Shown here: positions 1-8,792 of the stretch, piece by piece
Numbering within the stretch: position 1 is the first letter of the stretch
Layout: the number at the start of each line of letters is the position of its first letter
Source: Bacillus subtilis
Lineage (GTDB): Bacteria > Pseudomonadota > Alphaproteobacteria > Rhizobiales > Rhizobiaceae
Assembly: GCA_021733665.1 (NCBI GenBank)
Contig: JAHREI010000002.1
Span: 434,001 to 498,000, forward strand
DNA length: 64,000 nt
Reading direction: 5' to 3'
Made by a program: the position numbers and the translations under genes
Notes under the pieces: generated by a model
What the model was told of the DNA's origin: nothing
Databases searched by the model: none
What the model saw: only the letters and a program-made list of their open reading frames with translations

Positions 1-22
1 CGAACCCGTCTTTCTGATCATT

Positions 23-634
23 TTATTTTGATCCTATCTTGGTTTCAGTACCGCTGAGCAACCGCTTGATATTCTCGCGGTGTTTGATGAAAACAATCAC
101 AGTGAGAATGGCAAACAGCAGTGCGGTTTTTGTCAGGCCGAGATAGAGAATGGATACCGGCACCACGATACTTGCAATCAGCGCGGAGAGCGATGAATAG
201 CGGGTAAGCAGCGCAATAACGATCCAGACAGCGGCAAAAACCAGTGCACCGGGCCAGACCAGCCCGAGCAAAATACCGAGATAGGTGGCAACGCCTTTGC
301 CGCCTTTAAAGCCAAGCCAGACCGGAAACAGATGGCCGAGAAAAGCACCGAGACCGGCAGCAAGGGCATAATCGCGGCCGAAATAGGCGGCAACCAGCAC
401 TGCAATTGTGCCTTTCAGCATGTCGCAAAGCAAGGTTGCAGCAGCAATTTTCTTATTGCCGGTGCGCAGCACATTCGTTGCGCCGATATTGCCGGAACCG
501 ATAGAGCGCACATCGCCCAGACCGGCCATACGGGTCAGCAGCAGACCGAAGGGAATTGAACCAAGCAGATAGCCAAAAATCAGCGCGGCAAAAATACCTG
601 CAACGCCGCCGGTGATAATCAGTGGTTCAAGCAT
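23..634 (-). CDS. plsY: Glycerol-3-phosphate acyltransferase PlsY
   Basis: PlsY transfers the acyl group of acyl-phosphate to glycerol-3-phosphate, making lysophosphatidic acid, the first membrane step of phospholipid synthesis. The 203-aa product has the usual family length and several hydrophobic membrane segments. The three conserved family motifs are visible: [11 protein letters not shown] near residues 44-54, [15 protein letters not shown] near 100-114, and [11 protein letters not shown] near 187-197. A GAGGGGG ribosome binding site lies 5 nt before the ATG. The gene follows the pyrC-like gene on the same strand after about 75 bp, so it is probably the last gene of a pyrB-pyrC-plsY transcript. 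Nothing is missing from the protein. Confidence 0.96.
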   Translation of the reverse strand: MLEPLIITGGVAGIFAALIFGYLLGSIPFGLLLTRMAGLGDVRSIGSGNIGATNVLRTGNKKIAAATLLCDMLKGTIAVLVAAYFGRDYALAAGLGAFLGHLFPVWLGFKGGKGVATYLGILLGLVWPGALVFAAVWIVIALLTRYSSLSALIASIVVPVSILYLGLTKTALLFAILTVIVFIKHRENIKRLLSGTETKIGSK

Positions 635-708
635 AATACCCCCTCGAAATATTGCGTCCCCTCACAGAGACTGTAGAAATTAGGCATAAAATCCGCATCA
701 AAACAATA

Positions 709-1995
709 TTATAATGCATAGACCGTTTTGCCGTTGACGACTGTACGGATAGTGCGTCCCTGAAATTTAGCATCTTCAAAAGAGCTGTTTTTCGAGAGTG
801 AGTGCAATTCATCGGCCTTCACGACCCATGGTTCATAAAGATCAACCACAGCAAAATCGGCTTTTGCACCAACTTTCAGTGTACCGGCATCAAGGCCGTA
901 GAGTTTGGCCGGTGCGGTGGAAAGCACTTCAATCAGGCGCATCAAGGTCAGAGATTCATTGTGATAGAGCCGCAGAGCTGCACCCAGCAGGGTTTCCAGA
1001 CCAATTGCACCGGCTTCCGCATCGGCGAAAGGCAGGCGTTTGGTGTCCACATCCTGCGGATTATGCGCGGAGACAACCACATCGACTGTGCCGTTGCGCA
1101 CAGCTTCAATCATCGCCTGACGGTCATCTTCAGTACGCAGTGGCGGTGAAAGACGGAAGAACGTGCGATATTCGCCAATATCATTCTCATTGAGTGACAA
1201 ATGATTGATTGAAACAGCAGCACTGACTTTTGTGTTTGTCTCTTTCGCACGGCGCAAAGTCTGCACCGACATATCGCAGGAAATTTGCGCGGCGTGATAA
1301 TGGCCACCGGTCATGGCGGCGAGACGCAGGTCGCGTTCCAGCGGGATCACTTCTGCTTCACGCGGGCTACCGGACAGGCCGAGCCAGCTGGCATAAAGCC
1401 CGCTATTCATCGCGCCGCCACCGAGAAAAGGATCCATGGTTTCATGGGCAATAACAGCGCCAAAATCCTTCGCATAGGTCAGCGCACGGCGCAGCAGCAG
1501 CGTATTGGCCAGTGATTTGCGGCCTTCGGTAAAGGCAACTGCACCGGCTTCCCTCAGCAAGCCCATTTCGGTCATTTCCTCACCGAGCAAACCACGGGTA
1601 ATCGCAGCAGCAGGGTGTACATTGACGATAGCTGTGTCGCGGGCAGTTCGCTTGACGAATTCGACCAGTGCCACATTATCAATCACCGGATCGGTATCCG
1701 GCATCATGATCATGGAGGTTACACCGCCGGCTGCAGCGGCCTGACTGGCTGAAGCGATCGTTTCACGGTGTTCCGTACCCGGCTCACCGATAAACACGCG
1801 GCTGTCGACCAGACCCGGGATCAGTACATTGCCGTTAAGGTCAATGACTTCTGCGCCTTCCGGTGTGCCCTGATGATTGGCATCTGCACCGCTGGCAACA
1901 ATAATGCCGTCCTGAACAATCAGCGTGCCGTTTTCGTCGAGGTTACGAGAAGGGTCAATGATGCGGGCATTGGTGTAAACTGTAGTGCTCATCAT
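709..1995 (-). CDS. pyrC: Dihydroorotase-like protein without metal ligands (PyrC/PyrX type)
   Basis: The 428-aa amidohydrolase fold matches class I dihydroorotase over its whole length, including the N-terminal beta-sandwich strand, the EPG motif and the MPDTDPVIDN segment. Its active site is not intact. The DxHxH metal motif is DSRVF at residues 64-68, so both histidines are gone. The ligand in the HLS segment is Q237, and the catalytic TDH motif reads SAH at 309-311. In Pseudomonas a similar inactive DHOase beside pyrB supports aspartate transcarbamoylase assembly. A structural PyrX-like role is therefore likely, with the real dihydroorotase elsewhere. Its ATG overlaps the pyrB stop (TAATG). 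The second codon is also ATG, so the start could be 3 bp later. Confidence 0.88.
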   Translation of the reverse strand: MMSTTVYTNARIIDPSRNLDENGTLIVQDGIIVASGADANHQGTPEGAEVIDLNGNVLIPGLVDSRVFIGEPGTEHRETIASASQAAAAGGVTSMIMMPDTDPVIDNVALVEFVKRTARDTAIVNVHPAAAITRGLLGEEMTEMGLLREAGAVAFTEGRKSLANTLLLRRALTYAKDFGAVIAHETMDPFLGGGAMNSGLYASWLGLSGSPREAEVIPLERDLRLAAMTGGHYHAAQISCDMSVQTLRRAKETNTKVSAAVSINHLSLNENDIGEYRTFFRLSPPLRTEDDRQAMIEAVRNGTVDVVVSAHNPQDVDTKRLPFADAEAGAIGLETLLGAALRLYHNESLTLMRLIEVLSTAPAKLYGLDAGTLKVGAKADFAVVDLYEPWVVKADELHSLSKNSSFEDAKFQGRTIRTVVNGKTVYAL

Positions 1996-2969
1996 TAGGC
2001 TCCCAGACCGTTAAAGTTTTCAGGATTTCGTCGGGGATCAAGTAGGGCTTCCATCACGGCCATACGCACGGCAACACCCATTTCCACCTGTTGCTGGATC
2101 ACACTTTGCGGACCGTCAGCAATATCCGAGGCAATTTCCACGCCGCGGTTCATCGGGCCCGGATGCATGACCAAGGCGTCCGACTTGGCATATTTGAGCT
2201 TTTCTTTATCCAGCCCGTAGAAGTGGAAATATTCACGTACCGACGGCACAAAAGAACCGCTCATACGCTCGCGCTGCAGGCGCAGCATCATCACCACATC
2301 AGCGTCTTTCAGGCCTTCTTTCATGGAGTTGAAGACTTCAACGCCCATATTTTCAATGCCGGATGGCAGCAGGGTGGACGGTGCAATCACCCGTACCCGC
2401 GCGCCCAGTGCATTCAATAGCAGGATATTAGAGCGCGCCACACGCGAATGCAGTACGTCGCCGCAGATTGCCACGATCAGACGCCCGACTTTGCCCTTGG
2501 CGCGGCGGATGGTCAGGGCATCGAGCAGTGCCTGTGTCGGATGCTCATGCGCACCGTCACCGGCATTGACCACGGAGCAGCCAACTTTTTGCGCGAGAAG
2601 TGCGGCAGCACCGGCAGAAGCATGGCGGATCACCAGAATATCCGGCTGCATTGCATTCAGGGTCATCGCTGTATCAATCAGCGTTTCACCTTTTTTGACG
2701 GAAGAATTACCGACAGACATATTCATCACATCGGCACCGAGGCGTTTACCTGCCAGTTCGAAGGATGATTGTGTGCGGGTGGAATTTTCAAAAAACAGAT
2801 TGATCTGCGTACGGCCGCTTAAAATGGATTTCTTTTTTTCCGGTTGGCGGGATACGGCGACTTCGCTGTCGGCCAGATCAAGCAGGATATTTATATCATG
2901 AGGAGATAGGTCTTTAATCCCGAGCAAATGGCGGTGGGGAAAAAGGGGCGAGGGAGATTGTTCTGTCAT
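1995..2969 (-). CDS. pyrB: Aspartate carbamoyltransferase catalytic subunit
   Basis: PyrB joins carbamoyl phosphate and aspartate to N-carbamoylaspartate, the committed step of pyrimidine synthesis in the cytoplasm. The carbamoyl-phosphate site FFENSTRT lies near residue 60, HPTQALLDA near 145, and MHPGPMNRG near 273, all as expected for an active enzyme of normal length (324 aa). No pyrI-type regulatory gene is adjacent. The stop overlaps the start of the pyrC-like gene by one base, so translation is coupled. I chose ATG at 2969. A GTG immediately before it (2972) is an alternative, and AGGGAAT upstream suits either. The gene is divergent from aidB, and the roughly 215-bp gap carries AT-rich promoter-like sequence. 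Confidence 0.97.
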   Translation of the reverse strand: MTEQSPSPLFPHRHLLGIKDLSPHDINILLDLADSEVAVSRQPEKKKSILSGRTQINLFFENSTRTQSSFELAGKRLGADVMNMSVGNSSVKKGETLIDTAMTLNAMQPDILVIRHASAGAAALLAQKVGCSVVNAGDGAHEHPTQALLDALTIRRAKGKVGRLIVAICGDVLHSRVARSNILLLNALGARVRVIAPSTLLPSGIENMGVEVFNSMKEGLKDADVVMMLRLQRERMSGSFVPSVREYFHFYGLDKEKLKYAKSDALVMHPGPMNRGVEIASDIADGPQSVIQQQVEMGVAVRMAVMEALLDPRRNPENFNGLGA

Positions 2970-3186
2970 CACAGCTATTCCCTAAGATTGTTTTCAGAAA
3001 AACTTGTTTGCGGCCTTATATATGCTTTTGCGGGTTTGTCGAATAAACTGTGTGGAGAAAAGCGGAATATTGAGGGGATATTTATAATTTTGCCGCAAAC
3101 AATGCCACAAGGCGGATATTAGAGATTCGCGTATAGATTTAAATATTAAAACCGGCGGCTGAAATCTCCGGCTAAATGGATGGAAT

Positions 3187-4929
3187 ATGTCGGTTAACAC
3201 TCCTGTAGACGTTTCTGAAGTAACCAATCAGGTGCCGCAGCGTACCAATTACGCGCCGGATTCGTCTCCATATTCCGTGACTAAAAATCTCAACGGGCAG
3301 GCCGTGCCGCAATATAATGCCTATTTGAGCGATCCGCTGCTGTTACAATGTGCAACACGTTTTCCTGAAACGCTGCAAAAAGAGCTGGAACAGACCGGCC
3401 GTTTTGTTTTGTCTGCGGATGCGCAGGAAATGGCACGTCTTGCCAATTCGGAAGTGCCGCGCCTGCAAACCTATGATCGTCTGGGCAATCGCATTGATCA
3501 GGTGGAGTATCATCCGGCCTATCATGCCTTGATGCGTCGCTCTGTAGCGCATGGTCTGCATTCTTCGATCTGGGAAAACAGTCCGCAACAATCACCGGAA
3601 TCAGGTCGCCGCCATCAGGCGCGTGCGGTGCGTTTTTATCTGACAGCGCAACTGGAATGCGGACATCTTTGTCCGCTGACTATGACAAGCGCTTCGCTTG
3701 CCGTATTGATGACCTCTCCGGCGCTTTATGATGAATGGTCGCCGCGTATTCTTACTCGCAAATATGACTCGTCCAACAAACCGCCGGTCAAGAAAACCGG
3801 TTTGATGATTGGCATGGGTATGACGGAAAAGCAGGGCGGCACGGATGTGCGTGCCAATACCACCCGTGCAGACCATGCAGGTAATGGCGTTTATCGCCTC
3901 AATGGTCATAAATGGTTTATGTCTGCGCCGATGTCCGATGCCTTTATGGTGCTGGCGCAGGCCAATGGTCAGGCCGCCGGCGATAATAAATCCGGTCTGT
4001 CGTGTTTTCTGGTGCCGCGTCTGTTGTCTGATGGCAGCGGCAATGGCTTCCGCCTTCAGCGTTTGAAAGACAAGCTGGGCAATCGTTCCAATGCATCTTC
4101 TGAAGTGCAGTTTGAGAATGCGCTTGGTCAGATGGTCGGTGAACCGGGACAGGGCGTGAAAACCATCATTGATATGGTGACACTGACCCGTCTTGATTGC
4201 GCTGTAGCATCTGCCGGTTTGATGCGAGCCGGTATGAGTGAGGCGGTGCATCACGCCCGCCACAGAAGTGTTGGCGGCGTACCGCTGATCAATCAGCCGC
4301 TGATGCAGCGTGTGCTGGCGGATATGTCGCTGGATGCAGCGGCTGCTACAGCTTTGTCGCTGCGTCTTGCCCGTGCTTTCGATATGGCAGCCAATGATCG
4401 TATGGAGGCTGCCTTTGCCCGTGTGATGACACCAGTGGTCAAATATTGGGTGGCAAAAATTGCACCGTCGCTGCTCTATGAAGCGATGGAATGTCTTGGC
4501 GGCAATGGCTATGTCGAAGAAGGCCCTCTGGCACGGCTGTATCGTGAGGCACCGGTCAATGCGATCTGGGAAGGTTCCGGCAATGTGATGGCGCTGGATA
4601 TTGTGCGCGTTCTGCACCGCGCTCCGCGTCTCTTTGATGATGTGCTGGAATGGATCGGTACGCAGCTTGGTCGTCGCGGGCAGGGTACTGTTGCTGTGTT
4701 GCGGGCTGCAATGCAGGTAACCATGACAGATGAAGGTGCAGCGCGGATGCTCACCGAGCAAATGGCACTGGCAGCCAGCGCGGCTTGCCTGAAAGAGCTC
4801 GGTGCGGATCATATTGCGGATGCCTTTATCGAGACCCGACTTGGCGGACAATGGCGCACAACTTATGGCATGATTGATGCCCGACATGATGCATTGGGCA
4901 TTATCAACGCGCTTTATCCGCAAGAGTAA
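3187..4929 (+). CDS. aidB: AidB-like acyl-CoA dehydrogenase family protein
   Basis: This 580-aa flavoprotein aligns from end to end with E. coli AidB (541 aa), with about 35 extra N-terminal residues. Diagnostic stretches are GMGMTEKQGGTDV, the LKDKLGNRSNAS segment, and NAIWEGSGNVMALD near the C-terminal FAD-binding part. AidB is part of the adaptive response to alkylating agents in E. coli. It binds FAD and double-stranded DNA and is thought to protect DNA rather than to act mainly as a dehydrogenase. Here no ada gene is adjacent. A WYL regulator starts 7 bp after the stop, so the two are probably co-transcribed. The ATG at 3187 is preceded by TGGATGGAAT, a modest ribosome binding site. Confidence 0.93.
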   Translation: MSVNTPVDVSEVTNQVPQRTNYAPDSSPYSVTKNLNGQAVPQYNAYLSDPLLLQCATRFPETLQKELEQTGRFVLSADAQEMARLANSEVPRLQTYDRLGNRIDQVEYHPAYHALMRRSVAHGLHSSIWENSPQQSPESGRRHQARAVRFYLTAQLECGHLCPLTMTSASLAVLMTSPALYDEWSPRILTRKYDSSNKPPVKKTGLMIGMGMTEKQGGTDVRANTTRADHAGNGVYRLNGHKWFMSAPMSDAFMVLAQANGQAAGDNKSGLSCFLVPRLLSDGSGNGFRLQRLKDKLGNRSNASSEVQFENALGQMVGEPGQGVKTIIDMVTLTRLDCAVASAGLMRAGMSEAVHHARHRSVGGVPLINQPLMQRVLADMSLDAAAATALSLRLARAFDMAANDRMEAAFARVMTPVVKYWVAKIAPSLLYEAMECLGGNGYVEEGPLARLYREAPVNAIWEGSGNVMALDIVRVLHRAPRLFDDVLEWIGTQLGRRGQGTVAVLRAAMQVTMTDEGAARMLTEQMALAASAACLKELGADHIADAFIETRLGGQWRTTYGMIDARHDALGIINALYPQE

Positions 4930-4935
4930 ATCACA

Positions 4936-5640
4936 GTGTCGCGCTCGGAGCGTCTGCTGGAACTTCTGCAAAATCTGCGCCGTCACAGGCATCCGGTCAG
5001 CGGACAGGATTTGGCGTCTGAGTTAGGCATTAGTCTGCGCACACTCTATCGCGATATTGCCAGTTTGCAGGCGCAAGGCGCTGTGATCGAAGGCGAGGCC
5101 GGTGTCGGTTATGTGTTGCGTGCCGGTTTTACTCTGCCGCCGTTGATGTTCTCGCAGGAGGAGATCGAAGCTCTGGTGCTGGGATCGCGTTGGGTGACAA
5201 CGCGGCATGATACGCAACTGGCACAGGCAGCGCGTAATGCACTGGCCAAGATTGCAGCGGTTTTGCCATCAGCTTTGCGGGATGACCTTGAGGCTTCCAC
5301 GCTGCTTGTTGGGCCATCCGCGAGTAAAGAACGCCCCATTCCGGTCGATCCCGATATTCTGGCGCAAATCCGGTTGGCAATCCGGCAACAATCCAGACTT
5401 GAGCTGCATTATGCTGATGCAGAGGGACAAGCATCGCAACGCATTATCTGGCCGTTCGGGCTTGGTTTCTTTGATCAGGTGCAGGTAGTGCTTGGCTGGT
5501 GCGAGTTGCGTCAGGATTTCCGGCATTTTCGCACCGATCGCATTCAATCTCTGATAATTTTGGAAGGGCGCTATCCCCGCTCACGGCAAAGCCTGCTGAA
5601 AGACTGGCGTAAAGCGCAGAATATTACACGCGATTTTTAA
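4936..5640 (+). CDS. HTH/WYL-domain transcriptional regulator (YafY family)
   Basis: The 234-aa product has an N-terminal winged helix of the DeoR/HTH_11 type (recognition helix with RTLYRDIASLQ near residues 35-45) and a C-terminal WYL domain (QRIIWPFGLGFF near 170). WYL domains sense ligands, often nucleotides or nucleic acid. The start is GTG at 4936, 7 bp after aidB. Downstream come a VOC protein and an EVE protein, and YafY-type regulators are very often found beside glyoxalase-fold genes that they may control. It is a paralogue of the regulator at 43574-44254, with the same domain plan and similar length. Regulation of the downstream genes is inferred only. Confidence 0.9.
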   Translation: MSRSERLLELLQNLRRHRHPVSGQDLASELGISLRTLYRDIASLQAQGAVIEGEAGVGYVLRAGFTLPPLMFSQEEIEALVLGSRWVTTRHDTQLAQAARNALAKIAAVLPSALRDDLEASTLLVGPSASKERPIPVDPDILAQIRLAIRQQSRLELHYADAEGQASQRIIWPFGLGFFDQVQVVLGWCELRQDFRHFRTDRIQSLIILEGRYPRSRQSLLKDWRKAQNITRDF

Positions 5641-5646
5641 ACACTG

Positions 5647-5663
5647 CTGACAGAAACTGACAC
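5647..5663. promoter_or_regulatory. Possible operator CTGACAG-AAA-CTGACAC
   Basis: Two CTGACA half-sites lie in direct orientation just upstream of the VOC gene. The other WYL regulator in this window (43574) has CCTGACA and TGTCAGG as an inverted pair in its divergent promoter. The shared half-site beside two related regulators suggests a common recognition sequence. This is a motif comparison of only two sites. Confidence 0.35.
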
Positions 5664-5704
5664 ATCGGCGGTTCATATCCTTCGACATCGAATGAAGGAG
5701 TTAT

Positions 5705-6076
5705 ATGATGAACCATCCCGATAATCTGATGCTCTATGTAGCAAAGCCAGAAGCAAGTACCACATTCTATACTGAGTTGTTTGGCATTCAACCGGTCGAA
5801 CAATCCCCGACCTTTGTGCTTTTTGTTCTGCAATCCGGTTTGAAACTGTCACTTTGGTCAAGACACACGGTTCAACCGGCACCGGCGAATAGTGGCGGTA
5901 GTTGCGAATTTTCCATGCGGGTAGAAACGCAGGATGCGGTGGATGCGCTTTATGCGAAATGGCGTGATCTGAAGGCTGATATTCTGATGGCACCTGCGCA
6001 ATTAGAGTTCGGCTGGTCTTTTGTGATTGCTGATCCGGACGGCCATCGGTTGCGTGTCTATGCATTGGATACATGA
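5705..6076 (+). CDS. VOC (glyoxalase/bleomycin resistance) family protein
   Basis: This 123-aa single-domain protein of the vicinal oxygen chelate superfamily has the typical opening [21 protein letters not shown] and a closing [17 protein letters not shown] strand. Such proteins act as dimers on small electrophiles, as lyases or dioxygenases, or sequester drugs. The substrate cannot be read from sequence. A GAAGGAG ribosome binding site precedes the ATG. The last bases overlap the start of the EVE gene (ATGA), so the two are translated together. Its position right after a YafY/WYL regulator is a common pairing. Confidence 0.85.
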   Translation: MMNHPDNLMLYVAKPEASTTFYTELFGIQPVEQSPTFVLFVLQSGLKLSLWSRHTVQPAPANSGGSCEFSMRVETQDAVDALYAKWRDLKADILMAPAQLEFGWSFVIADPDGHRLRVYALDT

Positions 6077-6507
6077 TGTCAGAGCGCGGTCGGAAATACT
6101 GGCTGGCAATCGCCAGTGCTGATCATGTGCAGCGCGGTCGGGCAGAGGGCTTCATGCAGGTTTGTCACGGCAAATCTGCACCTTTGCGCAGATTGAAGAG
6201 CGGAGACGGTGTGATTTATTATTCTCCTGCGATGATTATGGGCGGGAAAGACAGATTACAGTCTTTTACAGCGCAAGGTGTGATCAGCAATCATGCTGTT
6301 TATCAGGTTGATATGGGGCAGGGTTTCCTGCCCTATCGGCGAGATGTGCAATGGAATGATACGATGATCATTTCTATCTGCCCTTTATTGGACAGGTTGG
6401 AACTCACACGAGGCAAAACAAACTGGGCTTATCCATTTCGTTTCGGTTTGCTGGAACTCAGTGAACATGATTTTAAGCTGATTGCGGAAGCTATGGCAGT
6501 GACCTGA
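6073..6507 (+). CDS. EVE domain-containing protein
   Basis: The 144-aa product fits the EVE/PUA-like fold: an opening [14 protein letters not shown] strand, the [13 protein letters not shown] segment and an [13 protein letters not shown] ending. EVE domains read modified bases in DNA or RNA and recur in defence and modification systems, but stand-alone forms like this one have no assigned role. The gene overlaps the VOC gene by 4 bp. With aidB and the WYL regulator upstream it forms a possible nucleic-acid-damage cluster (inference). Two ATG codons open the ORF, and the second is equally possible. Confidence 0.85.
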   Translation: MMSERGRKYWLAIASADHVQRGRAEGFMQVCHGKSAPLRRLKSGDGVIYYSPAMIMGGKDRLQSFTAQGVISNHAVYQVDMGQGFLPYRRDVQWNDTMIISICPLLDRLELTRGKTNWAYPFRFGLLELSEHDFKLIAEAMAVT

Positions 6508-6532
6508 AATTGTTCACTGGTACGGGTAGATG

Positions 6533-6570
6533 TCATGGTGCACAGTTAATAGAATTTATGTGCACCATGA
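6533..6570. terminator. 12-bp perfect hairpin after the EVE gene
   Basis: TCATGGTGCACA and TGTGCACCATGA form a perfect 12-bp stem with a 14-nt loop, 25 bp after the EVE stop. There is no T-tract on either side. It may be a weak or factor-dependent terminator, or an RNA 3' end stabiliser between the EVE gene and the opposing zinc-ribbon gene. Confidence 0.45.
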
Positions 6571-6620
6571 TACGCATATGATTTAAGCTTACGCTACGGC
6601 CGAGATGATTTAAAATTGCA

Positions 6621-6770
6621 CTATATGATGTAGCGGCAATTATTGCATAAGCGCGCACCCGCATATTGAACATTCTTACAGGCCGGGCAGATTACATTTG
6701 TACTATTGTTGTCAATATGTCCTCTTGAAAAATAGTTGCGCTGAAAGATCTGACGTACATAATTAATCAT
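6621..6770 (-). CDS. Small zinc-ribbon protein (49 aa)
   Basis: The 49-codon ORF starts with ATG at 6770, preceded by a strong AGGAGATT ribosome binding site, and ends with TAG at 6621. It encodes a basic, aromatic N-terminus (MINYVRQIFQRN) and a single zinc ribbon with CPAC and CNNC pairs near residues 28-31 and 42-45. The next gene on the same strand (6959-7264) opens similarly (MSFIKSFFRG) and has two such ribbons with CNNC. A nearly identical 37-bp box lies about 40 bp upstream of both starts. It therefore looks like a partial duplicate that kept its promoter. Function unknown; zinc binding is inferred from the cysteines. Confidence 0.72.
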   Translation of the reverse strand: MINYVRQIFQRNYFSRGHIDNNSTNVICPACKNVQYAGARLCNNCRYII

Positions 6771-6805
6771 GTTAATCTCCTGTGGTTGAGGAGATTTATA
6801 TAAAC

Positions 6806-6842
6806 AAGCTCTAGTCGCTATAGGAGCAATAGCTAATTTTCT
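6806..6842 (-). promoter_or_regulatory. Conserved upstream box, copy A
   Basis: This 37-bp block is identical at about 32 positions to 7304-7340 and lies at almost the same distance (36 versus 40 bp) from the start of the small zinc-ribbon gene. On the minus strand the core reads TCCTATAGCGA. The conservation contrasts with unrelated sequence on either side, so a shared promoter or operator is likely. I could not assign it to a sigma factor. Confidence 0.6.
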
Positions 6843-6895
6843 GTTATTGATATTTTCTTTTAAGTTACTGATTTTATATTATAATTTGTCAAAAT

Positions 6896-6935
6896 AAAGC
6901 GGTCAGAAATTTAAAGGATCTGACCGCTTTTTATG
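6896..6935. terminator. Bidirectional intrinsic terminator
   Basis: AAAGCGGTCAGA and TCTGACCGCTTT form a 12-bp stem. A T-run follows on both strands (TTTTTAT on plus, TTTATTTT on minus). It lies 24 bp beyond the stop of the double zinc-ribbon gene on the minus strand and so terminates that gene. Confidence 0.85.
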
Positions 6936-6958
6936 TGATTGTGTTGTCTGGAAATATT

Positions 6959-7264
6959 TTAAGTAGCCGCTTGCTGACCGCAATTGCCGCAAAATTTTGC
7001 ACCCGCCATCATCGATTGATTACAAGAGCTGCATTGAGACGGTACAAGCGACAGGCCACAATTATTGCAAAACCGTGCGTCTATGGCCTGAGGTCTGCGG
7101 CAGTCAGGACAGTTTTGAACTGTTGCAACGGGGAGTTCCATTTGTTGTGGCGCACCGTAATAGGGGGCTTCATAACGGCCATGCTTGGAGCCATGGCCAT
7201 GACCACCACCATAACCACCATGAGAATTGTAGCCGCCACGGAAAAAGGATTTGATAAAGCTCAT
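6959..7264 (-). CDS. Double zinc-ribbon protein with Gly/His-rich linker
   Basis: The 101-aa protein has three parts: a basic aromatic N-terminus (MSFIKSFFRGG), a Gly/His/Tyr-rich linker near residues 11-40, and two zinc ribbons (CPDC...CNNC and CSSC...CGNC) at about 53-97. The start at 7264 is chosen for its AAGGAGAATGTT ribosome binding site; an ATG 7 codons upstream has none. Double zinc ribbons often mediate protein or nucleic-acid contacts. It resembles the 49-aa gene at 6621-6770 and shares its upstream box. No specific function can be given. Confidence 0.8.
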   Translation of the reverse strand: MSFIKSFFRGGYNSHGGYGGGHGHGSKHGRYEAPYYGAPQQMELPVATVQNCPDCRRPQAIDARFCNNCGLSLVPSQCSSCNQSMMAGAKFCGNCGQQAAT

Positions 7265-7303
7265 AACATTCTCCTTAAGAAACATCAGGAGATATCTTTG
7301 TAA

Positions 7304-7340
7304 AAGCTCTAATCGCTATAGGATCAATGCCTAATATTCT
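7304..7340 (-). promoter_or_regulatory. Conserved upstream box, copy B
   Basis: Second copy of the 37-bp block at 6806-6842, with about five mismatches, 40 bp upstream of the double zinc-ribbon gene. It sits between that gene and ruvX, which ends at 7350 on the same strand, so it gives the zinc-ribbon gene its own promoter. Confidence 0.6.
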
Positions 7341-7349
7341 TAAATTTAT

Positions 7350-7835
7350 TTAATCTTGCTCGCTGTCACGACGCAGCATGTGCAGACGATCTAATGCACC
7401 TTGCAGAATGAAGGAAGCGGCAGCGGAATCAATCCGCTCTGCGCGTTTAGCACGGGAAACATCCATGCCGATCAATGCACGCTCTGCCGCAACGGTTGAA
7501 AGACGCTCATCCCAGTAAATGAACGGAATATCGGTGAGCTTTTCCATATTACGTACAAAGGCTTTCGTGGCCTGAACACGCGGGCCTTCTGTGCCGTCCA
7601 TATTGACCGGCAGGCCGATAACGGCGGCGGCAACTTTTTCTTTTTGCAGCAGTTCCAGCAGTTCCTGTGCATCGAGTGTAAATTTGCGGCGTTTCAAAAC
7701 AGGACGCGGATGCGCAAAAGACATACCGAGATCCGAGACCGCGATGCCGATTGTTTTGGTGCCCAGATCAAGACCGGCGACAAGCTGCCCGTAGCTCAAG
7801 CTTGTTGCAAGCTCTTCAATTGTTGATACAGCCAT
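7350..7835 (-). CDS. ruvX: Putative Holliday junction resolvase RuvX/YqgF
   Basis: YqgF-family proteins have an RNase H fold and act in pre-16S rRNA 5' end processing and possibly in Holliday junction resolution. The 161-aa product has the first acidic motif in [15 protein letters not shown] (near residues 21-35), [13 protein letters not shown] in the middle, the second acidic motif [11 protein letters not shown], and the C-terminal [11 protein letters not shown] helix. All acidic positions of the family are present. It is divergent from the UPF0173 hydrolase gene. The Brucella-type order with gatC and gatA nearby looks conserved. Confidence 0.93.
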   Translation of the reverse strand: MAVSTIEELATSLSYGQLVAGLDLGTKTIGIAVSDLGMSFAHPRPVLKRRKFTLDAQELLELLQKEKVAAAVIGLPVNMDGTEGPRVQATKAFVRNMEKLTDIPFIYWDERLSTVAAERALIGMDVSRAKRAERIDSAAASFILQGALDRLHMLRRDSEQD

Positions 7836-7937
7836 ATCTTGTTTTTCCGATCCGGTAATGTCGTGTAGTATCTTGCAAAGGCAGTGCAGTGCATCATAAC
7901 TGTGCCTATATCAATATGCATCGGCAAAGGGAATATC

Positions 7938-8660
7938 ATGAACATAACCTGGCTCGGCCATTCTGCTTTTCGCGTTGAAACCTCGCAGGCAACCATTCTG
8001 ATCGACCCGTTTATCAGCCAGAGCCCGACCGGTTCCGCTCTTGATTTTGCTGAAGTGACAAAAGGCGTGACCCATATTGCGCTGACCCACGGACATGGCG
8101 ACCATGTCGGTGATACCATTCGTATCGCTAAAGAAACCGGTGCAACAGTTATTGCCAACGCAGATCTGTGTGACTGGCTTGCGCATCGCGGTGTAGAAAA
8201 AGTCGATCCGGGTAATACCGGCGGCACAGTTTTTCACAACGGCTTTTCAGTAACCTTTGTGAATGCACTGCATTCCTCTGCGACTGTGACAGAAGACGGC
8301 GTTTCTCATTCTCTTGGTAATCCGAACGGCCTGATGTTCCATTTTGATGATGAAGATGCACCAACGCTTTATCATATGGGTGATACGGATATTTTCTCGG
8401 ATATGGCGCTGATTAATGAACTGCATGATCCGGAAGTGGCATTGGTGCCGGTTGGTGACCGTTTCACAATGGGCGGCGCAATTGCAGCACTGGCTTGCCA
8501 GCGCTATTTCCCAACGCTTAAAACCGCAATCCCTTGCCATTTCGGTACATTCGGTCTGCTCGATGCAACAGCAGATGATTTCGTGCGCGGTATGGAAAAA
8601 TCCGGTACAAAAGTTGAAGTGCTGGATGTTGGCGGCAGTTTAACCGTTTCTCGGAGCTGA
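7938..8660 (+). CDS. Metal-dependent hydrolase, UPF0173 family
   Basis: This 240-aa metallo-beta-lactamase fold protein has [10 protein letters not shown] supplying the HxHxDH metal site near residues 54-63, [10 protein letters not shown] the bridging aspartate and PCHFGTF a further histidine. The family is widespread and conserved, but its substrate is unknown. The start at 7938 is chosen for the AAAGGGA ribosome binding site and because [11 protein letters not shown] is the usual family opening; a start at 7884 would add an unsupported leader. It is followed by gatC. Confidence 0.93.
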   Translation: MNITWLGHSAFRVETSQATILIDPFISQSPTGSALDFAEVTKGVTHIALTHGHGDHVGDTIRIAKETGATVIANADLCDWLAHRGVEKVDPGNTGGTVFHNGFSVTFVNALHSSATVTEDGVSHSLGNPNGLMFHFDDEDAPTLYHMGDTDIFSDMALINELHDPEVALVPVGDRFTMGGAIAALACQRYFPTLKTAIPCHFGTFGLLDATADDFVRGMEKSGTKVEVLDVGGSLTVSRS

Positions 8661-8677
8661 AAATTCAAGTCAAATAT

Positions 8678-8695
8678 TGCACTTGAGCAAGTGCA
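8678..8695. repeat. Perfect palindrome TGCACTTG-AG-CAAGTGCA
   Basis: Two 8-bp arms lie around a 2-bp centre, 18 bp after the UPF0173 stop and about 100 bp before gatC. There is no T-tract, so a DNA operator for gatCA is as likely as a terminator. Confidence 0.4.
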
Positions 8696-8792
8696 GGGTT
8701 ATAGCCGGAACAAGAGAAATTTCTTGCGGACTGTATTTATGCTGGATAGACCGGCGCTTAAGTCCGTATTTTCGCATTTATCGGAGAACGAC

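Noticed and set aside
3601-4992. 463-codon minus-strand frame opposite aidB
   Set aside because: The Cys/His/Arg-rich composition is typical of an antisense shadow; aidB is clearly the gene here.
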